A stretch of DNA of 64,000 nt from Bifidobacterium sp. ESL0775 (lineage in GTDB: Bacteria; Actinomycetota; Actinomycetes; Actinomycetales; Bifidobacteriaceae). The translations under genes and the position numbers were made by a program. A model generated the notes under the pieces. It ran no database searches, had not been told where the DNA came from, and saw nothing but the letters and a program-made list of their open reading frames with translations. The stretch lies in contig NZ_CP113917.1 in assembly GCF_029395475.1 (NCBI RefSeq), positions 186,001 through 250,000 on the forward strand. Reading direction: 5' to 3'. Shown here piece by piece: positions 35,977 to 46,087 of the stretch (position 1 is the stretch's first letter; each line of letters begins with the position of its first letter).

Positions 35977-37071
35977 ATGAAGCGTAAGAAACAAAAGCAA
36001 CCGGAGACCCTAGCGGCTCTGCCTTTTGATGACGTCATCAAGCCCCACAGAAAACGTGGACAATACGTCTACCGTATCTTTATCGAGCTCGTCCACGACA
36101 TCTTTGTCATCCTTACCGTCATCCTCATTATGTGGGCCCCTGTTCATTGGGCTGTCAACTCGAGAACCGAGTCGTTAGCCGCCATTCAGGCTGAACGAGA
36201 CGTGTTGAAATGGCCTCGCGGCGACGTCGCCAAGGAGTATCATGCTGCGCAACGCTATAACGAGCAGATCGCCGCTTCAGGGCAGTTGACGTTGGGGGAG
36301 GTAAAAGATCCTTTTGATCCCCAGCCTGACGAGGACACCGAATCAGTAAAAGATCAGACATACCAATCGATACTGAAAAGCCCAACGGGAGTGATGGGCA
36401 CGATTCGCATTCCCAAAGTCTCCATTCATTTGCCGATTTACCATGGCACCTCTCGCTCGATATTGCAGATAGGTTCCGGACATCTTTACGGCACCAGCGT
36501 GCCTGTAGGCGGTAAATCAACAAACGCTGTGCTCACAGGCCATCGTGGGTTACCGGATGCCTTACTCTTCACAAGACTTGATGAATTGAGCAAAGGGGAC
36601 ATCATCTACATCAAGACGATGAACCATACCATGGGCTATCGTGTGACGGCCATCCACGTGGTCAATCCTGACGATGTACATCTTTACAAGGTTGTTCCGG
36701 GCCAGGACCTGCTGACGTTGATGACATGCACGCCATACGGTGTCAACACTCAGCGACTCGTCATCACCGCCAAGAGAGGGAACATCCCGCAGAACATCCC
36801 GCCGTTGGAAGATAGCGCCGCCGACGCGAAGCTGTATGGCCTCCTGACCATCGTGGTGGTGCTGATTATTGGTTTCATCCTCGCCCTGCGCAAGAACTAC
36901 CGTGAGCTGGTGCCACCGCCGTGGCACTACGATGGCACCCCGATTCCGCCATCGCTGCTCCTCCCACGTTTCGTCGACGAACGCGGCCTGCCGCCAATGG
37001 GCGTCCTGGCCCACCGCAAGCGTCCGCGCCATCAACAGCGCCCACGCCCGACTCCGCCCAAGAAAGAATAG
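35977..37071 (+). CDS. Class C (pilus-assembly) sortase
   Basis: 364 aa. An N-terminal membrane segment (about 35-55) precedes an exterior domain with a lid motif DPF (residues 111-113, EVKDPFDPQ), characteristic of class C enzymes. The catalytic His is in AVLTGHRGLP, the Cys in TLMTCTPYG, and the Arg in NTQRL. A second membrane helix lies near 290-310 and a Pro/Arg-rich cytoplasmic tail ends the protein. It polymerises the upstream pilins by linking the LPXTG threonine to a pilin lysine. A terminator follows at 37088-37129. Confidence 0.93.
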   Translation: MKRKKQKQPETLAALPFDDVIKPHRKRGQYVYRIFIELVHDIFVILTVILIMWAPVHWAVNSRTESLAAIQAERDVLKWPRGDVAKEYHAAQRYNEQIAASGQLTLGEVKDPFDPQPDEDTESVKDQTYQSILKSPTGVMGTIRIPKVSIHLPIYHGTSRSILQIGSGHLYGTSVPVGGKSTNAVLTGHRGLPDALLFTRLDELSKGDIIYIKTMNHTMGYRVTAIHVVNPDDVHLYKVVPGQDLLTLMTCTPYGVNTQRLVITAKRGNIPQNIPPLEDSAADAKLYGLLTIVVVLIIGFILALRKNYRELVPPPWHYDGTPIPPSLLLPRFVDERGLPPMGVLAHRKRPRHQQRPRPTPPKKE

Positions 37072-37087
37072 CGTTCGACGTATGTCA

Positions 37088-37129
37088 AGAGTCTCCCAGA
37101 CCCAGAAGTGGTGGTCTGGGAGACTCTTT
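37088..37129 (+). terminator. Terminator after class C sortase
   Basis: AGAGTCTCCCAGACC and GGTCTGGGAGACTCT form a 15-bp perfect stem followed by TTT. Confidence 0.92.
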
Positions 37130-37301
37130 GCTATACAGATGACTTTGTATATGTCGAACAAAGACAGACGTATAAAAGGCAGAAGATAAGCGGTAATCAA
37201 CTGAGGTTGATCGTTACAAGTAGGGGAATAAGAGGCATGAGTGAGGATGAGCAATTCTAAGAATGAAAGAAAAATGACCAGCAAGATTAGGCGCGATTGA
37301 T

Positions 37302-37352
37302 ATGAAAATGGTGCTTCCGAAACCGATTCCGGCTTCGCAAGCACCATTTTCA
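37302..37352 (-). terminator. Terminator downstream of pknB
   Basis: GAAAATGGTGCTT and AAGCACCATTTTC flank an inner CCGAAACCGATTCCGGC region. It lies 42 nt after the pknB stop on the - strand. Confidence 0.75.
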
Positions 37353-37393
37353 TTGGTTAAAGTGGCAGCTGGTTTGTTGAGGCTTGGCTTCGA

Positions 37394-39448
37394 TCAGTGA
37401 CCGGAGGGCTGCGGGGTGTTGCCTTCGCCGCCACTTGGGGTGGTGGGCTGGGGAGCGGCCTTGGTGCTCAGGGTGATGGTGCTGCCCTTGTCGACCTGCT
37501 GGCCCGGCGAAGGTGACATGCCGGTGACGATGGCGCTGTCATCCTCGGGGTTGCCCTGCGTGACGTTGATGGTGAAGCCTTGCAGCAGGCCGCGGGCCTG
37601 GCCCAAGGTGGTGGTGCCGAACGAGATGGTGTTGGGCACGATGACCTTCGGCTTGCCTTGGGAGACGTAGACGGTGATGCTGCCCTTCTGGGCAAGGCTG
37701 GCGCCGGCGCCTGGGTTGGTGCGCGTCACCAAGCCCTGGGCCACGTTGTCGGAAGCCTCCTGCTGGACGACGACGGTGAATGCCTTGAGCTGGTTCAGCG
37801 CCTGGTCCTGCTGCTGGCCCGAGACATCCGGCACCTTGGCCATGCCGGAGGAGATATAGAGCATCAACGAGGTGCCCTTGTCGGCGGCCGTTCCGGCGGC
37901 CGGGTCGGTGCGAGTGACCATGTCCTTGGCCACATCCATGCTGTCCTCGGTCTGCGCGGTGGGCGCGACCTTGAAACCGGCCTTCTCGAGCACTTTTCGG
38001 GCGTCGTCCTGCGACTTGCCCTTCACGTCGGGTATCTGGCCGGACTGCGGGCCGGCGGAGAACCAGACCTTGACGGTCGAGCCCTGTGGGGCTTTCGCGC
38101 CGCCCTTGGGCGATTGCTTGGTGAAGGTGCCCTTGGGTTCGCTGGAGTCGTTGTCCTGCTCCACCTTCATCTTCAGGCCGACTTCCTCAAGCTGCTCCTG
38201 GGCGCGCGCCTGCGTGGTGGTGGCGTTGAAGGTCGGCACGCTCACCATCTCCGGCTTCTTCATGTGCGTGACGCCGAAGACGATGCCCGCGATGGCCAGA
38301 ATGGCCACGATGCCGCCGATCACGGAGCCGATGATGATCTTCTTTTTCTTTTTCGCCTTCTCTTCGGCGGCCTTTTCGGCTCGGGTCTTGACGGCGGTGT
38401 TGCCGCCGGGCTCAAGCTGCGTCGCCGCGGTGTCGCCGTAGGTTCCCGTAAGCGGGTCGAAGGCCTGCGTGGCCGTGGTCTCCACGGGGTTCATCGCCTC
38501 GGTTGCCGCGGTCTGCTCGGCCTGCTTGCGCTCCTTCATGTTGGCGAGGTCGGTCAGCGGGTTGAACGCCGCCGCCACCGGGATGCCGCCGTTCATGTAG
38601 GTCAGGATGTCGTTGCGGAACTCGGCGGCAGTCGCGTAACGGTTCTGCCGGTCCTTGGCCATCGCCTTGGCGCAGATCTGGTCCCACATCTTGGGAAGTC
38701 CTGGCACCAGCGTGCTGGGCGGTGTGGCTACTTCCGAGACGTGCTGGTAGGCGATCGCCACGGCCGAGTCACCTTGGAAGGGAGGGCGTCCGGTGAGCAT
38801 TTCGTAGAGCACGCAACCGGCGGAATAGAGGTCGGAACGCATGTCGACGGTCTCGCCTCGGGCCTGCTCGGGGGAGAGGTACTGCGCGGTGCCCACCACG
38901 CCCTGCGACTGGGTCATCGTCGCCACGGAATCGTCAAGCGCGCGGGCGATGCCGAAGTCCATGACCTTGACCATGCCCTGCTCGCTGATCATGATGTTGC
39001 CGGGCTTGATGTCGCGGTGGATGATGCCCATCCGGTGCGAGTAATCGAGCGCGTTCAAGACGCCCAGCATCACCTGCTCGGCGTCGCGCTGGCTTAAGGG
39101 GCCGTTCGCCTTGATGATGTCGCGCAGGGTCTGGCCCTTGACGTACTCCATCACAATGTAGGGCACGCGCTCGGTGGAGCCGTCCTCGGCGGTGATGGCC
39201 TCCTCGCCGGAATCGTAGATGTTGACGATGTTGATGTTGTTCATCTGCGCGACCGAGTGCGCCTCGCGGGCGAACCGCTTGAGGAAGACGTCGTCGTTGG
39301 CCATGTCGGAGCGCATGATCTTGACGGCCACGACGCGCCCCAAGCGTGTGTCCTGCGCGATATGGACCTCGGCCATGCCCCCTCGGCCAATCAGTTGCCC
39401 CAGCTGGTAACGGCCGTTTGCCAGTGATGTTGGCATATTGGTGCTCAT
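37394..39448 (-). CDS. pknB: Serine/threonine protein kinase PknB with four PASTA domains
   Basis: 684 aa. The kinase domain is at about 13-280: Gly loop GRGGMAEV, the catalytic lysine in VAVKIM, HRDIKPGN in the catalytic loop, DFG and the activation-loop GTAQYLSPEQAR. A juxtamembrane basic stretch (KAKKKKK) leads to one membrane helix near 360-380. Four PASTA repeats follow outside (each with a VP or IPD start such as QIPDVKGKSQDDARKVLEKA) and a Pro/Gly tail. PASTA domains sense peptidoglycan fragments; PknB phosphorylates division and wall-synthesis proteins. It is last in a seven-gene operon. Its start overlaps the pknA stop as ATGA. Confidence 0.96.
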   Translation of the reverse strand: MSTNMPTSLANGRYQLGQLIGRGGMAEVHIAQDTRLGRVVAVKIMRSDMANDDVFLKRFAREAHSVAQMNNINIVNIYDSGEEAITAEDGSTERVPYIVMEYVKGQTLRDIIKANGPLSQRDAEQVMLGVLNALDYSHRMGIIHRDIKPGNIMISEQGMVKVMDFGIARALDDSVATMTQSQGVVGTAQYLSPEQARGETVDMRSDLYSAGCVLYEMLTGRPPFQGDSAVAIAYQHVSEVATPPSTLVPGLPKMWDQICAKAMAKDRQNRYATAAEFRNDILTYMNGGIPVAAAFNPLTDLANMKERKQAEQTAATEAMNPVETTATQAFDPLTGTYGDTAATQLEPGGNTAVKTRAEKAAEEKAKKKKKIIIGSVIGGIVAILAIAGIVFGVTHMKKPEMVSVPTFNATTTQARAQEQLEEVGLKMKVEQDNDSSEPKGTFTKQSPKGGAKAPQGSTVKVWFSAGPQSGQIPDVKGKSQDDARKVLEKAGFKVAPTAQTEDSMDVAKDMVTRTDPAAGTAADKGTSLMLYISSGMAKVPDVSGQQQDQALNQLKAFTVVVQQEASDNVAQGLVTRTNPGAGASLAQKGSITVYVSQGKPKVIVPNTISFGTTTLGQARGLLQGFTINVTQGNPEDDSAIVTGMSPSPGQQVDKGSTITLSTKAAPQPTTPSGGEGNTPQPSGH

Positions 39449-40863
39449 TGCTGCTCCTCCCGGTTGCGCGTGGTTGCCGACGAGTCGGCATTGTCTTGCG
39501 TCAAGTTGTTTGAAATTCCGATGTCTTGGATGGCGTGGACGGTCGCCGTCATGGTGTTCAGCGCCTCTTGCACTGCCGGCGGGTAGTGGCTGCCTGTGGT
39601 GCCGTCGTCTTCGGCGTTGCTGGAGACGGTGTTGATGGTGTTGCCCTCGATGGAGCTGTCGGCGTGATTGGCGTTGCTGGCGCTCGCGGTATCACCGCTG
39701 GTGCTGGCTGTATCGCTGGTACCGAGGGCGGTTTGGTCGTCGGCAACGTTGCTTGTATCGCCTGCATTCTCGTCATCGTCGATGCCGACGATCTCGGTAC
39801 TGCTGACGACGAGCGCCTTTCCCGTATCGTCCGAGTGGTCGTTGGCCTCAAGTTGAGGCGCGGGCGTGGATGCCGATTCGGTGGACTCGGCCGACACCGG
39901 CGCGGATTGCTGCGGATGGAACGCGGAGGCGTTGCCGCCGGCCACCCGTCCGTCGGCGGAGTACGGAGCACTGACCACGCGGCGCGCGATGCGCCCGTCG
40001 CGCGAGACCATCGTGGTGTCGTCCAGCGCGGCCTGCTGGTCCATCAGCCGGCGTTCGATGTGCGAGAGCGTGCGCGAGACGACCAGCGCGTCCTTCGGCC
40101 GGTCGAGCGGGTTCTTGGAAAGCATCGACATCACGAACTGGGCCAGCTGCACGTCGACCGTGTCCGGCAGCGGCGGAACCGCGTCGTTGACGTGCGCGGC
40201 GGCAATGTCGACGGGAGTGGCGCCGGTGAACGGGCGATGCCCGCACAGCCCCTCATAGGCCACCACGCCCAGCGAATAGATGTCGGACTGCGGCGTGGCC
40301 TTCTTGCCCTGCGCCTGCTCCGGCGAGATGTATTGCGCGGTGCCCACCACCATGCCATCCTGCGTGATCTGGGCCTGGTTGGTGGAGTAGGAGACGCCGA
40401 AATCGGTGATTTTCACCTCGCCGTCCTTGGAGACCATGATATTGGCGGGTTTCACATCACGATGTATTACACCGTGGGAATGCGCGACGTAAAGCCCGCG
40501 AGCCACCTGCACCAAAATCGGCAGCAGCTCGAGCGGGTCGATCGCGCCCTTCTCGCGGTACATGTCGGCCAGCGACTCGCTGTCGACATACTCCATGATC
40601 AAAAAGCCGATGCCGTCGTGCTCGTAGTAATCGAAGAGCGCGGCGATGTTCGGATGAGCCAGATCGGCGGAATTGTGCGCCTCGATGCGCAGCCTGCGCC
40701 GCTTGGCCTCCACGTCGGTGAGGTCGCCACGCAACGCCTTGATGGCCACGACACGTCCCAGTTGGATGTCGTAGCCCTTCCAGACCTCGCCCATCCCGCC
40801 TTGCGCGAGCCGGCGATCGAGGCGGTACCGGTTGTGAATCAGTTGACCTTCAACGAGCTTCAT
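39445..40863 (-). CDS. pknA: Serine/threonine protein kinase PknA
   Basis: 472 aa. Kinase domain at about 13-275: AQGGMGEVWKG, VVAIKAL, HRDVKPANI, DFGVSYS and GTAQYISPEQAQ. The remaining about 190 residues are a low-complexity Ser/Thr/Asp/Ala tail with no clear membrane helix and no PASTA domain. In actinobacteria PknA works with PknB in control of polar growth and septation. ATGA overlaps occur with both pbpA (upstream) and pknB (downstream). Confidence 0.93.
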   Translation of the reverse strand: MKLVEGQLIHNRYRLDRRLAQGGMGEVWKGYDIQLGRVVAIKALRGDLTDVEAKRRRLRIEAHNSADLAHPNIAALFDYYEHDGIGFLIMEYVDSESLADMYREKGAIDPLELLPILVQVARGLYVAHSHGVIHRDVKPANIMVSKDGEVKITDFGVSYSTNQAQITQDGMVVGTAQYISPEQAQGKKATPQSDIYSLGVVAYEGLCGHRPFTGATPVDIAAAHVNDAVPPLPDTVDVQLAQFVMSMLSKNPLDRPKDALVVSRTLSHIERRLMDQQAALDDTTMVSRDGRIARRVVSAPYSADGRVAGGNASAFHPQQSAPVSAESTESASTPAPQLEANDHSDDTGKALVVSSTEIVGIDDDENAGDTSNVADDQTALGTSDTASTSGDTASASNANHADSSIEGNTINTVSSNAEDDGTTGSHYPPAVQEALNTMTATVHAIQDIGISNNLTQDNADSSATTRNREEQQ

Positions 40864-42329
40864 TTGCCCAGTGCCTCCCTCATTATCGCCTTCATGATCG
40901 GGCCGGCAGCGGAGCCGCCCAGTTGGTCGGTGCTATGGACGACCACGGCGACCGCGATCTTCGGGTCGTCGGCGGGCGCGAAGCCCATGATCCAGCCGTC
41001 GTTGCTTTGGTTGCCCACGCCGATCTGCGCGGTGCCGGTCTTGGCCGCCACGGAGACGCCGGGAATGGCCAGGTTCGGATTCTCCTTGGTGATGACGGCC
41101 TTCATCATCTCCGTCAATTTGCCGGCCGTGTCCTTGCTCATCGGCTGGCTCATCACGCCCGGGCTGGTGGTCGAGATGACCGTGAGGTCGCTGGAACGCA
41201 CCCGGTCGACCAGCGTCGGGCGCATCAGCGTTCCGCCGTTGGCGATGGCCGAGGCGATCATCGCGTTCTGCAACGGCGTCTCCTGGGTGTCGCCCTGGCC
41301 GATAGACGCCAGCGCGAGGCGGTCCGGGGACGGGTTGTCGGGGAATTTCGAGGCGATGGCCTGCATGGGGTCGCCCGTCGAATTCGAGCCGTCGATCTGG
41401 ATGGATGAGCCGAAACCGAACTTCTTGGCCGTGTCCTCGATGGCCTGCGCCCCGAGCGCGCCGCCAAGCTGCGCGAAGGCGGTGTTGGACGAGTAGGCCA
41501 ACGCGTCCTCGAACGAGATCTGGCCGTCGGCGCCGCCGTTCGCCGCGCTGCCGGTGTTGGTCAGCTTCGTGTTGGTGTTCGGCAGCGTATAGCTCGCGCC
41601 CGCCGGGATGCGTGTATCCAGCTGGTATTTGCCGCTTTCCAAGGCCGCTGTGGCCACCACCGTCTTGAAGCTGGATCCAGGTGGATAGAGCTCGGAGATA
41701 GCACGGTTGAGCATCGGGTTCGCCTTGTCGGCGGTCAGCTTGGAGTATTCCTGGTTGACCTTGGTGGTGTCATGGCTGGCCAGCGTGTTCGGGTCGTAGC
41801 TCGGTGTCGACACCATCGCGAGTATCCGGCCGGTCTTGGGCTCGAAGGCGACTGCCGCGCCGCTTCTGCCGGCCAGCTGGTCGTAGGCGACGCGCTGGAG
41901 CTTCGTGTCGATGGACGTCTCGATGGAGGCGCCCTTGTTGGCCGATCCGGTGAACAGCGACTTGAATTGCTGCCAGAAAAGCTGGTTCGACTCCCCGGTC
42001 AGGAGCTTGTTGCGTGAGTCCTCGATGCCGCGGTCGGCGCGCTGGCTGATGGAGAAGTAACCGGTCACGGGCGCGTAGAGCGGGCCGTTGGAGTAGGAGC
42101 GTTGGTAGGCGAACGGGTCGTTCACCGGGTCGGATTTCGCCATCACCGTGCCGTCGGCAGCCAGGATGGGGCCGCGCGGGGCGTTGAACTCGTGGTAGAG
42201 GCCGCGCTGGTTGCGTGGGTCGTTGTTGAGCTTGTTGGCCTTGATGGCCGTGATCATCGTGCTGGAGAGCCCGAGGATCGTGAAGAGGACGACGACCGCG
42301 GTGAAAAGCTGGCGCAGGTATTTGTTCAT
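40860..42329 (-). CDS. pbpA: Penicillin-binding protein PbpA (transpeptidase)
   Basis: 489 aa. A single N-terminal membrane helix, then a non-catalytic domain, then the transpeptidase domain with SSFK (in YPPGSSFKTV), SSN (in AYSSNTAF) and KTG (in AAKTGTAQIG). It cross-links peptidoglycan at the septum or poles together with the adjacent FtsW/RodA-type polymerase. The size and position match PbpA of the actinobacterial pkn operon. 4-nt overlaps link it to both neighbours. Confidence 0.94.
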   Translation of the reverse strand: MNKYLRQLFTAVVVLFTILGLSSTMITAIKANKLNNDPRNQRGLYHEFNAPRGPILAADGTVMAKSDPVNDPFAYQRSYSNGPLYAPVTGYFSISQRADRGIEDSRNKLLTGESNQLFWQQFKSLFTGSANKGASIETSIDTKLQRVAYDQLAGRSGAAVAFEPKTGRILAMVSTPSYDPNTLASHDTTKVNQEYSKLTADKANPMLNRAISELYPPGSSFKTVVATAALESGKYQLDTRIPAGASYTLPNTNTKLTNTGSAANGGADGQISFEDALAYSSNTAFAQLGGALGAQAIEDTAKKFGFGSSIQIDGSNSTGDPMQAIASKFPDNPSPDRLALASIGQGDTQETPLQNAMIASAIANGGTLMRPTLVDRVRSSDLTVISTTSPGVMSQPMSKDTAGKLTEMMKAVITKENPNLAIPGVSVAAKTGTAQIGVGNQSNDGWIMGFAPADDPKIAVAVVVHSTDQLGGSAAGPIMKAIMREALGK

Positions 42330-44041
42330 CGCGCGCCTCCCATCAGATCGTCAAAACTTAAGCTTTGGATCCCCGAATCCTCAGGACTTTGACCTGCGGC
42401 TGCGGGCGTATTGCCGGCGTTCCCCTGCGTTTGGGCTTGCGGATCGGCGGCGACTGGCTGAGACGGCGTCTGCGGCAACACATCCGAAGATGAGCTCGAC
42501 GCCACGCGCGGGCCCGCTTGCGGGACGGGGACGGTTTCGGCGCTCGCCGGCGCCTCGGCGTCGCGTTGCGAAACTGACGAAGCCACCGGGAAGCTGGACG
42601 TCGTCGGCTGTGTCTCATCCGAATTTGAATCCGAGTGTGAACGGGAACGCGAATGGCGGCCTTCATTGCGCTTCTTCTGCGCGCTGCGCTTGTTCAACGC
42701 CTCCATCGCCTCGTATTGCATGGTGTTGGAAAGCTCGCCTTCGGGCTCCGGCTTGTTGGCCTCGTTCGAGATGACGATGAGCAGCGCGGCAAGCAGGTAA
42801 TTGGCCACCAGCGACGAACCGCCGGCCGCCATGTACGGCATCGTGAGCCCCGTCATCGGGATGACTAGCGTGAGGCCGCCGACGACGGTGAAGACCTGGA
42901 AGGCCATGGTGAAAACGAGGCCACTGGCCAAGAGCTTGCCGAAGCCGTCCTTGATTTTCATCGCCGTCAGAAGGCCCGAGGTGATGATGATCAAATACAG
43001 CATCAAAATGGCCATCAGACCGGACAGGCCCAGCTCCTCGCCGAGGGAGGAGTAGATGAAATCGGAATTGCCCAGCGGGGTGAGCGCGGGGTGGCCCTGG
43101 CCGATGCCGGTGCCGAGCAGACCACCCGAGGCGAGGCCGAAGAGGCCGGTGACCAGCTGGTAGGAGCTGCCGTACCTGCGGTTGTAGACGGCCGCGTCGA
43201 AGGGGTGGAGCCAGCCGTCGACGCGATAGCCGACGTGCGCGAATACCTTCACGGAGAAGACCGCGGCGACGACGAAGGCGATGCCGCCGATGATGAGCCA
43301 GCTGCCACGGCCGGTGGCGACATAAAGCATCGAGACGAACATCGCGAAGAACATCAGGGAGGTGCCGAGGTCATGCTGGACGACGAGCACGCCGATGGAG
43401 GCGAACCAGACGAGGATCAACGGACCCATGTCGCGCACGCGGGGTAGCTGCAGGCCGGCCACTTTCTTGCCGCCGACGGCCAGCTGGTCGCGGTGGTTGA
43501 AGAGGTAGGCCGCGAAGAAGAAGGCGAGGAAGAGTTTGGCGAATTCGCCGGGTTGCAGGGTGTGCGAGCCGAAGCCGATCCAGATGCGCGCGCCGCCGAT
43601 CTCCTTGCCCAGGCCGGGAATCATGGGGGAGAGCAGCAGCACCAGGCCCACCACCATGCTCACATACGAGAAGCGGCGCAGGACGCGGTAATCACGCAGG
43701 GCGACGATGAAAACGCAGGTCAGCGCCAGCGCGACGCACACCCAGATCAGCTGGCGGAAGGCCACGGAGGTCTTCTTGTCGTAATCGATGCGCGCGATCA
43801 TCATCGTGCCGATGGCCGTCAAGAGCATCACGCACGGCAGGATCTCCTGGCTCGCATAAGGCTGGAATTTCAGCAACAGCGCCCAAAGCAGGATGAAGAG
43901 AGCCGCCACCACGCACAGGATAGTGACGTACTTGGCGGGGAAGCCGCTGTAGACGCGCGCGAAAAGCTGGAAAAAGGCGATGCCGCTGATTGCGATGGCG
44001 AACAGCAGCAGGCCGATCTGACGGAAGCGAGTGGCGATCAT
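42326..44041 (-). CDS. rodA: FtsW/RodA/SpoVE-family peptidoglycan polymerase
   Basis: 571 aa with about ten membrane helices over residues 1-435. The family signature lies in GTGIGQGHPALTPLGNSDFI and SSLGEELGLSG, and GEFAKLFLAFFFA is typical of the first half. A cytoplasmic tail of about 130 residues rich in Ser, Arg and Pro follows. It is a lipid II glycosyltransferase that partners the PbpA encoded next to it. Whether it serves elongation (RodA) or division (FtsW) cannot be told from sequence; operon context is that of the actinobacterial rodA gene. ATGA overlaps occur on both sides. Confidence 0.93.
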   Translation of the reverse strand: MIATRFRQIGLLLFAIAISGIAFFQLFARVYSGFPAKYVTILCVVAALFILLWALLLKFQPYASQEILPCVMLLTAIGTMMIARIDYDKKTSVAFRQLIWVCVALALTCVFIVALRDYRVLRRFSYVSMVVGLVLLLSPMIPGLGKEIGGARIWIGFGSHTLQPGEFAKLFLAFFFAAYLFNHRDQLAVGGKKVAGLQLPRVRDMGPLILVWFASIGVLVVQHDLGTSLMFFAMFVSMLYVATGRGSWLIIGGIAFVVAAVFSVKVFAHVGYRVDGWLHPFDAAVYNRRYGSSYQLVTGLFGLASGGLLGTGIGQGHPALTPLGNSDFIYSSLGEELGLSGLMAILMLYLIIITSGLLTAMKIKDGFGKLLASGLVFTMAFQVFTVVGGLTLVIPMTGLTMPYMAAGGSSLVANYLLAALLIVISNEANKPEPEGELSNTMQYEAMEALNKRSAQKKRNEGRHSRSRSHSDSNSDETQPTTSSFPVASSVSQRDAEAPASAETVPVPQAGPRVASSSSSDVLPQTPSQPVAADPQAQTQGNAGNTPAAAGQSPEDSGIQSLSFDDLMGGAR

Positions 44042-46080
44042 GCGTTCGCCGCCTTTGCGCTGGTGATGATTGCGGACGGGGTTTCGGCGCTCGCCGACGG
44101 AGCCGCGTTGGGGCTCAGGTTACTTGTGTTGGCGCCCTCATCGCCGGAGCCGGAATCGCTGGGATTGGAGCCTTGGTTGTCGGAACCGTTGAGAGTGCTG
44201 AGCTCGGCGTCGTTTGGCGCGCTTGAGCTGTTCGCGCCGCTCGCACCGGAACCGTCTGTGCTTTCCTGGCTTGCCCACGGCCACGGTGTGGTCTTGCCCT
44301 TTGATTTGGACTTGTCGAGGGTCTTGGCCTCTTTCTTGATCATCGCGACATGGCTTTTAGCCTCGTCGAACGAGTCTACGGTGATGCCTTGGTTGAGCTC
44401 GTCCGTCCAGGATTGCGGCAGGTTGGAAAGCTTGATGTCGGTGGATTCGACCTTGTGGGAAAGCCGTGCGCCGAAGAGGTTGGTGTTGACGCCCTGGTAG
44501 ATGGCCACGGCCCCGTCGCTGGTACCAATGTAATACTTTGTCTGGCTCCAGCGGTAGGCCCCGAAGCCCACGCCGAGCACGGCGGCCAGGGCCACGACGA
44601 AGGCGACGATGACCGCTATACGTCCACGGTTGCGTTTGCGGCGTTCGTTTTTGCGATTACGTAGATGCTCACGACGGATGGCCCGGGCGACCTCCGGGTC
44701 GTTGGGATCGGCTGAGACGCGGCCGTCCTTCTTGGTGACCACCGGAATCTCGCCGGTGTCCATGTTGGCCTTGTCGTCGTTTTCGTCGCGCACGGCCGAG
44801 GGCTGCGCCACATGGACGATGCTGCCGCCTGCGGCCGAGGTGTCTTGCGCATCCGGGTTTTCCGACTCCTGGCCGGTGCTGGAAGCGCTGGCTTCCGGGG
44901 CTTCGCCGGTATTGGAGGAATCGTCGGCCGCGCTGTTGCTTTCGGCGTGGGAGAGGGCTGCGGCGCGCTGCGCGGGCGACTGTTTGCCCAAGCGCAACGC
45001 GGGCGAGGAGGCGACGGGCTCCTTGATGATGTCTGCGATGGCCTCGAGGTTCGAGCTTGCGGCCCCGCCGATCAGCGGCGTTTGATGGGGCAGGTCGAAG
45101 GAATCCGCGTCGAGCGCGAGCGTGGCGTCGGCGATCACCGCCGTGACGTTGTCGGTGCTGCCGGCCTTCAGAGCCATGGCGACCAGCTGTTGGGCGCATT
45201 CCTCCTCGTCAGAGACCGTGGCGAGCATGGTCTCGAGGGTGTCGTCCTCCAGCACGCCGGAAAGGCCGTCGGAGCAGAGCAGCCAGCGGTCGGATGGCTG
45301 GGCCAAGAAGATGCCGATGTCGGGGTGCGGGTCGATGTCGAAATCGCCGAGCACGCGCATCACCACATTGCGTTGCGGGTGGTTGCGGGCTTCGGCTTCT
45401 GTAATACGTCCGGTGTCGATCAGGTGCTGGACGTAGCTGTGGTCCTGCGTCATGCGGCGGATCTTGCCGTCGCGCAGCAGGTAGGCGCGGGAGTCGCCGA
45501 TGTGGGTGACGACCCAATGGCCGTCGACCAGGGCCACGGCCGTCACCGTGGTGCCCATGCCGGCCAGCGTGCGCTCGCGTTTCGCCTTCCCGACGATCGC
45601 GTCGTGGGCCGCCATCACGCTGGTCTCCATCATCGAGGCGATGGACGCGACGTCGTTTTTGGCGCCGCTCTGCTCGATATGCGCCAGCGAGCGGATGGCG
45701 ATGGTTGAGGCGGTGTCGCCGCCAGCGTGGCCGCCCATGCCGTCGCAGATGGCGACGAGGTGCTCGCCGGCGAACGAGGAATCCTGATTGTTGCTGCGCA
45801 CCGTGCCCACGTCGGAGACCGTTGTGGAATAAAGGAAGAGTTGTTGCTGAGGCTGTGCGCCCAAGCTGTGGTCGAGGATATGCGCTGTGTTGGCGGTTTG
45901 GGCTGAGTTGGTCGCGCTGGCTTGGTTAGTTGGGGTCGCGTCCGGCGTCTTACGGACCGGATGAGCGTTGGAAGGCGCAACAGAAGAAGGACTATCGATC
46001 CCGCTCACCGGAATCGAAGGTGGCATGTTGGCATTATCCGGATTTTCCGGTGTCAATGAGGAATCTGAGGTGTCTGGCAT
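44038..46080 (-). CDS. pstP: PP2C-family Ser/Thr phosphatase PstP
   Basis: 680 aa. A Pro/Ser/Thr-rich N-terminal region of about 80 residues is unusual for the family. It is followed by the PP2C domain (about 85-325) with the metal-binding NNQDSSF, ICDGMGGHAGGD, HIGDSRAYLL, LLCSDGLSG and STDNVTAV motifs. A linker leads to one membrane helix near 490-510 and an exterior Ser/Gly/Asn-rich tail. It reverses phosphorylation by PknA and PknB. GAGGTGA lies 8 nt before the ATG. The stop overlaps the start of the polymerase gene. Confidence 0.95.
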   Translation of the reverse strand: MPDTSDSSLTPENPDNANMPPSIPVSGIDSPSSVAPSNAHPVRKTPDATPTNQASATNSAQTANTAHILDHSLGAQPQQQLFLYSTTVSDVGTVRSNNQDSSFAGEHLVAICDGMGGHAGGDTASTIAIRSLAHIEQSGAKNDVASIASMMETSVMAAHDAIVGKAKRERTLAGMGTTVTAVALVDGHWVVTHIGDSRAYLLRDGKIRRMTQDHSYVQHLIDTGRITEAEARNHPQRNVVMRVLGDFDIDPHPDIGIFLAQPSDRWLLCSDGLSGVLEDDTLETMLATVSDEEECAQQLVAMALKAGSTDNVTAVIADATLALDADSFDLPHQTPLIGGAASSNLEAIADIIKEPVASSPALRLGKQSPAQRAAALSHAESNSAADDSSNTGEAPEASASSTGQESENPDAQDTSAAGGSIVHVAQPSAVRDENDDKANMDTGEIPVVTKKDGRVSADPNDPEVARAIRREHLRNRKNERRKRNRGRIAVIVAFVVALAAVLGVGFGAYRWSQTKYYIGTSDGAVAIYQGVNTNLFGARLSHKVESTDIKLSNLPQSWTDELNQGITVDSFDEAKSHVAMIKKEAKTLDKSKSKGKTTPWPWASQESTDGSGASGANSSSAPNDAELSTLNGSDNQGSNPSDSGSGDEGANTSNLSPNAAPSASAETPSAIITSAKAANA

Positions 46081-46087
46081 ATCGCGG

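Noticed and set aside
37580..39097. 505-codon forward open frame opposite pknB
   Set aside because: It is antisense to the well-supported PknB kinase/PASTA gene.
39526..41496. 656-codon forward open frame opposite pknA/pbpA
   Set aside because: It is antisense to two genes with complete catalytic motifs; composition is that of a shadow frame.
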